Below are positions 1 to 4,184 of a stretch of DNA of 5,172 nucleotides, piece after piece. Numbering within the stretch: position 1 is the stretch's first letter; each line of letters opens with the position of its first letter. This DNA is from Bacteroidota bacterium. Its GTDB lineage: Bacteria; Bacteroidota; Bacteroidia; Bacteroidales; Prolixibacteraceae. Both the position numbers and the translations under genes were made by a program. The notes below the pieces were generated by a model that was not told the origin of the DNA, did no database searches, and saw only the letters and a program-made list of their open reading frames with translations. The stretch covers positions 1 through 5,172 of the forward strand of contig JABMPI010000670.1 of NCBI GenBank assembly GCA_013203755.1, given 5' to 3'.

Positions 1-239
1 CTCCAATAGTCAGGGCGCCCCGGAAGATTGATTAAAATCCCGTCAAAGCGATACTCTTCTTGCAAAGTAACCAATGCCTTTGCAAATATTTTGCTATCGA
101 ACCAAATGTCAGCCGGTGTATATTTTGTATTTATAAAATAGTGTCCCAGAGCCAATTGGCACATAACAGGTATTCTGTCAGCTGATTTGTGATTTATTGC
201 AGCAAATATTCGCTGTTTCGAAGTTAGTGTTGTTTCCAT
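1..239 (-). CDS. URO-D superfamily protein (MtaA/CmuA-like), N-terminal part, cut by left window edge
   Basis: The minus-strand frame is open from the ATG at 239-237 to the window edge (79 codons plus 2 nt). The protein starts METTLTSKQRIFAAINHK, followed by SADRIPVMCQ and later YRFDGILINLPGRPDYW. The pattern of a short polar start, 'R-x-x-A-A-x-N-H-K-x-x-D-R-I-P-V', then 'DGILIN' about 45 residues later, is typical of the N-terminus of uroporphyrinogen-decarboxylase-fold proteins (PF01208). The RQAGR substrate-binding motif that follows 'PVW' in true HemE is absent (IPVMCQLALGHYF instead). A heme-pathway decarboxylase is therefore unlikely, and a corrinoid or methyl-transfer-type relative (MtaA/CmuA branch) or an uncharacterised paralogue fits better. 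No signal peptide is seen, so it is cytoplasmic. It is transcribed away from the REP island. The family call is fairly firm; substrate and role cannot be read from this fragment. Confidence 0.8.
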   Translation of the reverse strand, partial: METTLTSKQRIFAAINHKSADRIPVMCQLALGHYFINTKYTPADIWFDSKIFAKALVTLQEEYRFDGILINLPGRPDYW

Positions 240-246
240 AATTCGT

Positions 247-277
247 CTAAAATAATTAATCTTTTTTTAGGATCAAA
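247..277 (-). promoter_or_regulatory. Possible Bacteroidota-type promoter of the URO-D-like gene
   Basis: On the minus strand TTTG (277-274) is followed by exactly 19 nt and then TATTTTAG (254-247). This resembles the Bacteroidota sigma consensus TTTG, N19, TAnnTTTG with one or two mismatches in the -7 element. The -7 box ends only 7 nt before the ATG, which would give a nearly leaderless transcript, so this may be a chance match in A/T-rich DNA. It does lie in the only non-repeat spacer in front of the gene. Confidence 0.25.
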
Positions 278-341
278 TGAAATACTTGTTTCCGGGTGCA
301 ACGGTTCGGGTGCAGCGGATTCCAATCCGCTGTTCTCTTTT

Positions 342-402
342 GGGTGCGACGGATTCCAATCCGTAGTTAAGGAAAAGTTGCGGATCGGAGTCCGCAACAC
401 CC
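342..402. repeat. REPIN (inverted REP pair), 61 nt
   Basis: GGGTG at 342-346 opens a forward hairpin with stem ACGGATT/AATCCGT. The spacer GTTAAGGAAAA follows, then an inverted hairpin GTTGCGGA/TCCGCAAC (377-398) closed by CACCC at 398-402. The two halves are only partly complementary to each other because their stems differ. Confidence 0.85.
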
Positions 403-418
403 ACTGGTGCAGCAACCC

Positions 419-536
419 GGGTGTGGCGGACTCCGATCCGTCGTTAAAAGAGATGCAAATCGGAGTTTGCATCACTCGGGTGCAGCGGACTCCACCGTTG
501 TTAAGGAAAAATTGCGGATCGGAATCCGCAACACCC
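419..536. repeat. Two abutting REPINs (419-477 and 478-536), 59 nt each
   Basis: The two REPINs sit back to back with no spacer. The first runs from GGGTG (419) to CACTC (477), and its right stem is the perfect GATGCAAA/TTTGCATC (452-473). The second runs from GGGTG (478) to CACCC (536). Its left half has lost about three bases (CGGACTCCACCG), but its right stem TTGCGGAT/ATCCGCAA is perfect. Tandem juncture at the GGGTG/CACCC ends suggests these pentanucleotides are the functional boundaries. Confidence 0.85.
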
Positions 537-572
537 ATAAAAAAGAAATGCGGAATGGAATCCGCGTCACCC
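532..572. repeat. Left copy of a 41-nt direct repeat flanking the RAYT gene
   Basis: The block reads CACCC, then ATAAAAAAGAA, then an inverted REP hairpin ending CACCC. It matches 1541-1581 at 38 of 41 positions, including the non-palindromic linker ATAAAAAAGAA. The two copies bracket the transposase reading frame in the same orientation. Confidence 0.8.
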
Positions 573-768
573 AATCCAAAATTATTTTGTAAATTACGGA
601 TTAAAACACCATGCCCCACAAAGAACATTACCGTCACGCACTCCCGCATTTTCAACAGCCCGGACAAGCCTATTTTATTACCTGGAGTTTAAAAGATGCC
701 GTTCCCCCGAAAGCTCTAAAACGCTACATGCAAAAACTTGAAATGTTAAAGTCTCAATTGGATGCATC

Positions 769-827
769 GGGTGCGGCGGATTCCAATCCGCCGTATTATA
801 AATCGCCGATCGGAATCGGCGACACCC
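769..827. repeat. REPIN inside the RAYT coding frame, 59 nt
   Basis: The left half is GGGTG with the perfect stem GGCGGATT/AATCCGCC (775-792). The right half has the perfect stem TCGCCGAT/ATCGGCGA (803-822) followed by CACCC (823-827). In the transposase frame the left half encodes GAADSNPP and the right half encodes SPIGIGDTH. It lies between the conserved N-terminal strand and the helix that precedes the catalytic core, where a short linker is expected. Confidence 0.9.
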
Positions 828-828
828 A

Positions 829-931
829 TGGGTGCAGCGAGTCGGGTGCGACGGATTCCAATACGCCGTTAAAGTGTGTGGCGGACTCCTATCCGCCATT
901 AGAAAGTTGCGGATAGGAATCCGCAACACCC
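829..931. repeat. REP remnant, solitary REP and REPIN inside the RAYT frame
   Basis: A truncated forward unit (GGGTGCAGCGA, 829-839) is followed by a solitary forward REP at 844-868 with a damaged stem (AATACG where AATCCG is expected). A 58-nt REPIN follows at 874-931. Its left half has stem TGGCGGA/TCCGCCA (879-898) and a degenerate GTGTG lead. Its right half has stem TTGCGGAT/ATCCGCAA (907-926) plus CACCC. Both halves share an A/T variant in the centre (CTCCTATCC and GGATAGGA). In the right half this variant produces the in-frame TAG at 914-916. Confidence 0.85.
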
Positions 932-949
932 GAAGAAGCTGCATCGCCG

Positions 950-1008
950 GGGTGCAGCAGTTTGCAAACTGCTGATTTTAAAAATGCGGATCGGAGTCCG
1001 CATCACCC
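950..1008. repeat. REPIN with divergent perfect palindrome inside the RAYT frame, 59 nt
   Basis: GGGTG at 950-954 leads into an 18-bp perfect palindrome AGCAGTTTGCAAACTGCT (956-973). Its sequence is unlike the usual GCGGATTCCAATCCGC stem. The inverted partner is the standard ATGCGGA/TCCGCAT (984-1003) plus CACCC (1004-1008). The TTG at 962, inside the palindrome, is the only start-like codon that could open the downstream catalytic part in frame. Confidence 0.88.
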
Positions 1009-1485
1009 GGAAAACGAAGCATCCTTAAAAAAACTACAAGAAGAATACAACACTGTCAGGAAAAAATACATTAAAGCGTATAATGATTTATTAGATGCTG
1101 AACACGACCCAAAAGTCAATCTGTCGAAACCTGAAAACACCAAAATCATAATCGATTCTTTAAAATACTGGGAAGGAAAAAAACTAATTAATCACGCTTT
1201 TTGCATCATGCCCAACCATGTGCATTGGGTAGTAGAACTTCATACAAAAGACGAAGACGGTAAACCTGTTTATCTTGAAGATATTTTATACTCGGTAAAA
1301 CGTTTTTCTGCAACACACATTAACAAATTAGAAAATAGAGTTGGTGCTTTGTGGCAAAAAGAAAGCTTCGACACAACTATTCGCGATGAAAAACATTTGT
1401 ATTATGCAGTTGAATACACGCTAAATAATCCGGTAAATGCAGGCTATGTAAAACACTGGAAAGATTGGTTCGGGTGCGACTGTTT

Positions 1486-1545
1486 GGGTGCGGCGGATTC
1501 CAATCCGCCGTTTAAAGAAGACGCAGATTGGAATCCGCATCACCC
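1486..1545. repeat. REPIN forming the 3' end of the RAYT frame, 60 nt
   Basis: GGGTG at 1486 leads a left half with stem GGCGGATT/AATCCGCC, identical over 25 nt to the left half at 769-793. The right half (1520-1545) has a damaged stem (CGCAGATT opposite AATCCGCA) and ends in CACCC. A short GGGTGCGAC remnant precedes it at 1474-1482. The frame passes through the whole unit and stops at TAA two bases... immediately after CACCCA, so the repeat defines the C-terminus of the encoded protein. Confidence 0.85.
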
Positions 1546-1581
1546 ATAAAAAAGAAATGCGGATTGGAATCCGCATCATCC
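1541..1581. repeat. Right copy of the 41-nt direct repeat flanking the RAYT gene
   Basis: This copy matches 532-572 at 38 of 41 positions: CACCC, ATAAAAAAGAA, then an inverted REP with the perfect stem ATGCGGATT/AATCCGCAT (1557-1576), here ending CATCC rather than CACCC. It contains the RAYT stop codon and ends 6 nt before the GH92 stop codon. Confidence 0.8.
1548..1576 (-). terminator. Likely intrinsic terminator of the GH92 gene, built from a REP
   Basis: Read on the minus strand, 11 nt after the GH92 stop codon, the sequence is ATGCGGATTCCAATCCGCAT, a self-complementary stem with a short central loop. TTTCTTTTTT (1557-1548) follows at once. A stable hairpin followed by a U-rich run is the classical rho-independent layout. 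On the plus strand the same hairpin lacks a following T-run, so it should act mainly for the GH92 transcript. Confidence 0.6.
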
Positions 1582-1587
1582 AAAAAA

Positions 1588-3963
1588 CTATTTACTCATC
1601 GAAAAAGGAACACTCCCTTTTTCTGTTCCCCATTTTTTATTAGGTTCCGAACCCATTTTAAATTCAAGCGTTCCACCATCCATAATTTCTTGATGATCGA
1701 TCCAGGTACGGTTAAAAGCTTTGCCGTTTAAAGTAGCCGATTGAATGTATTGATTCTTTTTTGAGTTGTTCAATGCTATAATTGTAAAGGTTTTGTTTTT
1801 GGCAACTTTAATTTTTGTTTCGCCAAAAAGTGGGCTGCCAATTGCGTAGGTTGTGCTACCCGGTGTTACCGGATAAAATCCCATGGCACTTAAAGCATAC
1901 CACGATGAAAGTGATCCCATATCTTCGTTTCCACAAATTCCTCCTGGGCCGGTTCTGTACAATTCATTTACAACTTGTCTAACCCTTTTTTGTGTTTTCC
2001 ACGGCTCACCTGCGTAATTGTACAGATAAGCAACGTGATGAGAAGGTTGGTTGCCGTGTACATATTGTCCGATTGTTCCAACAACACCAACATATTTTGG
2101 CTTCGAAATAATTGGGCTCATTTCAAAGAAAGTGTCCAGTTTTTTTGTGAATGCTTTGTTGCTTCCAAAAAGGTCAATTAATCCTTGAGGATCGTGCTGA
2201 ACCGACCAAATGTATTGCCAGGCATTCGATTCCGTATAATGACGGTTTGGGCGACGGCCTACCAAAAGCGGATCGAAATATTTGTAATACGAATGCTCTC
2301 CAAACCTTACGATTTCCTGCTCATTATCGTTTAGTGCTTCCAGCCAGTTTCCGTCTGCTTTTTTAGGGCGCATAAATTGCGTTTCGGCATCCCACAGATT
2401 TTTGTAGTTGCCTGCCCTTTTCATAAACAATTCGTAATCGTCTTTCTTCCCAAGCTCCTTAGCAAGTTGTGCAATACACCAATCGTCGTACGCCAATTCA
2501 AGAGTGTTTGGAACGGCTTCGGTAACTCTGTCAACAGGAGTGTAGCCCAATTCCTTATAGAAATCAAGACCCGATCTTCCTGCTTCGTGTGGAACTGGAG
2601 CCGATGGATTTTCCAAAGCTTTCTTACTCATTGCAGCGTATAATTTTTTTACATCAAAATCGCGGTAGCCTTTTTTGTAAGCATCTACAATTACCGGAAT
2701 TAAGTGGTCGCCAACCATCGCTTCGCCAAATACATTCAGAAAATGCTGCGCTGGCAACCATCCGTAGTTTTCTACTTTTGCAACAATCGACTTAATGTAA
2801 TTGTCTACATGGTCGGGAGCAATTAAAGTCATTAGTGGATGTTGCGAACGGTAAGTGTCCCAGCAAGAAAACGAGCCGTAAAAATCATATCCTTTCGCTT
2901 CATGAATTTTATGGTCGGAGCCAAAATATTTACCGTCCACATCTTGCGAAATATATTGCGACAAAAGCGAGTGGTACAATGCTGAATTAAAAATCTCTTT
3001 CTGATCTTCGCTTGCTCCGTCAATTTCAATTCTCGATAATTCTTTGTTCCAGATTTCACGTGCATCGTTTCTGGTTTTGTCAAAATCCCAATGAGGAATT
3101 TCAGCCTCCAGATTTCTTCTTGCACCTTCAATACTGGTATACGAAATGCCAACTTTTACCAGAATTTGTTCGTTCTCTTCGGTTGTAAAGTTTAAAAATG
3201 CACCAATTTTATCTCCTGCTTCAGCATTTTTGTATGGAAATAAACTGCCACCCGATTCAGGAGTTACATAAGAAGCATCAAAAGTTCCGTAATATTTAAA
3301 CGGTTTGCTGAACTCGGCAACAAAATAGACATTACCTAAACCAGCACTTTTTGCCCCTTCAATTCGGTTGTTATCAATTATTTTTAATTCGGAATCTTGC
3401 CCGGATTTCATATTTCCAATCTGATGGCCCAAGTCAAGTATAATTCTTGAATTATCGGCTTTTGGAAAAGTGTATCTGTGAAAACCTGCCCGCTGAGTTG
3501 AAGTCAATTCAACATTTATATTATAATCTTTTAAAAGCACTGAATAGTATCCGGGAGAAGCTGACTCATCTTTATGATCAAATCTTGAGCGGTAACCTTC
3601 GTCGGGATTTTTACGCGAACCCGGAACAATTTGAAGTTTGTCGCCAACGGTTGGCATTAATAGTACCTCACCGCCGTTTACCATTCCAACGCCATTCCAG
3701 TGGGTGTGGCTAAATCCAATTATCGAACTTTCAGAATAAATATAACCGGCACAATAGGTCCAGCCTTCTGTATGAACGTCGGGACTTAAATGAACCAACG
3801 CATTTGGAAGCGATGCTCCCGGAAATGTATGACCAAAAAAATCGGTTCCAAGAAATGGATTTACATAATCAACAGGATCTTTTTTGTCTGCGGCAGACGA
3901 AGCTTTAATCCCCAAATTACCGATGAATAAAAGCAACAAAATTAAGTTTAAAGAGTATTTCAT
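1588..3963 (-). CDS. Secreted GH92 family alpha-mannosidase
   Basis: This 791-residue protein is complete and of usual length for GH92 exo-alpha-mannosidases, which are Ca2+-dependent inverting enzymes that remove terminal mannose from N-glycans or mannans. A type I signal peptide is clear (MKYS, then LNLILLLLFIG, probable cleavage after ASSA near residue 24). No lipobox Cys is present, so a periplasmic or secreted product is likely. The N-terminal beta-sandwich domain (about 30-290) holds VNPFLGT (34-40), HTFPGASLP (45-53) and IIGFSHTHWNG (81-91). The (alpha/alpha)6 catalytic domain (about 300-770) holds SCWDTYRSQHP (366-376), YTESNAWQY (576-584, Glu578 candidate acid), HGNQPSHHVAYLYNYAG (636-652) and GNEDMGSLSSWY (678-689, Asp681 candidate base). 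Gln639 replaces the Glu commonly seen in GNEPSHH of alpha-1,2 enzymes. The ATG at 3963-3961 directly precedes the signal peptide; no Shine-Dalgarno is seen. It is divergent from the GH2 gene. The family is certain; linkage specificity is not. Confidence 0.96.
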   Translation of the reverse strand: MKYSLNLILLLLFIGNLGIKASSAADKKDPVDYVNPFLGTDFFGHTFPGASLPNALVHLSPDVHTEGWTYCAGYIYSESSIIGFSHTHWNGVGMVNGGEVLLMPTVGDKLQIVPGSRKNPDEGYRSRFDHKDESASPGYYSVLLKDYNINVELTSTQRAGFHRYTFPKADNSRIILDLGHQIGNMKSGQDSELKIIDNNRIEGAKSAGLGNVYFVAEFSKPFKYYGTFDASYVTPESGGSLFPYKNAEAGDKIGAFLNFTTEENEQILVKVGISYTSIEGARRNLEAEIPHWDFDKTRNDAREIWNKELSRIEIDGASEDQKEIFNSALYHSLLSQYISQDVDGKYFGSDHKIHEAKGYDFYGSFSCWDTYRSQHPLMTLIAPDHVDNYIKSIVAKVENYGWLPAQHFLNVFGEAMVGDHLIPVIVDAYKKGYRDFDVKKLYAAMSKKALENPSAPVPHEAGRSGLDFYKELGYTPVDRVTEAVPNTLELAYDDWCIAQLAKELGKKDDYELFMKRAGNYKNLWDAETQFMRPKKADGNWLEALNDNEQEIVRFGEHSYYKYFDPLLVGRRPNRHYTESNAWQYIWSVQHDPQGLIDLFGSNKAFTKKLDTFFEMSPIISKPKYVGVVGTIGQYVHGNQPSHHVAYLYNYAGEPWKTQKRVRQVVNELYRTGPGGICGNEDMGSLSSWYALSAMGFYPVTPGSTTYAIGSPLFGETKIKVAKNKTFTIIALNNSKKNQYIQSATLNGKAFNRTWIDHQEIMDGGTLEFKMGSEPNKKWGTEKGSVPFSMSK

Positions 3964-4000
3964 AATGTAGCATTTAAAATTTGTATCCGTTTTGTTTATT

Positions 4001-4013
4001 TTATAGACTATAA
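4001..4013. promoter_or_regulatory. Short perfect dyad, possible operator
   Basis: TTATAG, A, CTATAA forms a perfect 13-nt inverted repeat 38 nt upstream of the GH92 start codon, where promoter or regulator contacts would be expected. It is A/T-rich and short, so chance is possible. Confidence 0.3.
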
Positions 4014-4016
4014 GGA

Positions 4017-4068
4017 TTTTAACCTATTGTGCGAATTTATATCATAAATTTTAATTCGAAGGTTAAAA
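4017..4068. promoter_or_regulatory. Nested inverted repeats, possible regulator-binding site or hairpin
   Basis: The outer arms TTTTAACCT (4017-4025) and AGGTTAAAA (4060-4068) are perfectly complementary over 9 bp. Inside them CGAATT (4032-4037) matches AATTCG (4053-4058). Innermost is AATTTATATCATAAATT (4034-4050), 7-bp arms around a 3-nt centre. Three nested or overlapping symmetries in 52 nt between divergent glycosidase genes suggest an operator for a shared regulator. The asymmetric internal loops (6 nt against 1 nt) make a simple RNA hairpin less neat. Confidence 0.4.
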
Positions 4069-4184
4069 GATAATGCAAATAGAATAAAATAATAGAAGTT
4101 TTTGAGGTGCGATTTCTATTTCTTTGTTATTGAACAGAAATTAGTTCGCCACTTATTAGAACTTGAATTAAACAATTTTAAAAA

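Larger units (their letters stand above)
294..572. repeat. REP/REPIN array upstream of the RAYT gene
   Basis: This stretch without a gene is filled with short palindromic units. Forward units consist of GGGTG plus an imperfect hairpin: a remnant at 294-306, a solitary unit at 308-332, and the left halves at 342-366, 419-443 and 478-500. Inverted units consist of a hairpin plus CACCC: 377-402, 452-477 (ending CACTC), 512-536 and 547-572. They pair head-to-head as REPINs at 342-402, 419-477 and 478-536 (61, 59 and 59 nt). The central spacer GTTAAGGAAAA occurs identically at 366-376 and 500-510. Typical stems are AGCGGATT/AATCCGCT (314-331), ACGGATT/AATCCGT (349-364) and TTGCGGAT/ATCCGCAA (512-531). 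Open frames through this region on both strands consist of repeat sequence and are not genes. Confidence 0.92.
611..1549 (+). pseudogene. REP-associated tyrosine transposase (RAYT, IS200/Y1-like) with in-frame REPIN insertions and one TAG
   Basis: The frame from the ATG at 611 to the TAA at 1547-1549 is open for 312 codons except for TAG at 914-916 (codon 102). RAYTs are single-strand DNA transposases of the Y1_Tnp (HUH) fold that recognise REP hairpins and are usually single-copy and domesticated. Visible family marks are the N-terminal strand YFITWSLKD (codons 21-29), the HUH motif in MPNHVHW (His203 and His205, nt 1217-1225), then ALWQKESFDTTIRD and HLYYAVEYTLNNPVNAG, whose Tyr269 (nt 1415) is the best candidate nucleophile. 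REP sequence occupies codons 54-107 and 114-133 and forms the last 20 or so residues (GAADSNPP to NPHHP). Outside the repeats the linker reads as DAS, EEAASP, ENEASLKKL, so an ancestral protein of about 238 residues is likely. A TTG at 962 could start a 195-residue C-terminal product with HUH and Tyr but without the first strand. It is probably inactive, or was inactivated recently, since the rest of the frame is intact. Confidence 0.85.
3964..4184. promoter_or_regulatory. Divergent intergenic region between the GH92 and GH2 genes
   Basis: This 221-nt A/T-rich spacer must hold the promoters of both divergent genes. No convincing TTTG, N19, TAnnTTTG match was found on either strand; isolated TTTG boxes lie at 4101-4104 and 4123-4126. 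Neither start codon has a Shine-Dalgarno sequence; both leaders are A/T-rich as is usual in this phylum. The half nearer GH92 (4001-4068) is dense in dyads listed separately. The half nearer GH2 (about 4085-4184) shows no strong symmetry. Confidence 0.6.

Noticed and set aside
1..239. HemE (uroporphyrinogen decarboxylase proper)
   Set aside because: The fold-type N-terminus is present, but the RQAGR region of true HemE is missing, so only the superfamily is called.
294..572. CRISPR array
   Set aside because: Units are palindromic, alternate in orientation, vary in sequence, and have short recurring spacers such as GTTAAGGAAAA. There are no unique spacers of constant length and no cas genes.
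914..916. Programmed readthrough or recoding of TAG
   Set aside because: The TAG is explained by a repeat variant. No SECIS-like, PYLIS-like or readthrough context is visible apart from the REP hairpin itself, and no suppressor system is seen in the window.
224..944. Open frames on both strands (minus 224-667, minus 678-944, plus 378-692, plus 407-592)
   Set aside because: They consist mostly of translated REP units (ADSNPP-, ESATP-type peptides), and overlap the URO-D start or the RAYT frame without any family similarity.
962..1549. Independent 195-codon gene starting at TTG 962
   Set aside because: The start lies inside a REP palindrome and the frame is the same as that of 611-913, so it is the downstream part of the interrupted RAYT. 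Reinitiation is possible but unsupported.
1975..3713. Open frames opposite or out of frame with GH92 (plus 1975-2181, 2151-2366, 2377-2643, 2589-2795, 3447-3713; minus 2832-3152)
   Set aside because: All lie within the intact GH92 gene, whose translation has family motifs from end to end. They are shadow frames without recognisable features.
4101..4145. Consensus Bacteroidota promoter for the GH2 gene
   Set aside because: TTTG boxes exist at 4101 and 4123, but no TAnnTTTG box follows at 19 nt.
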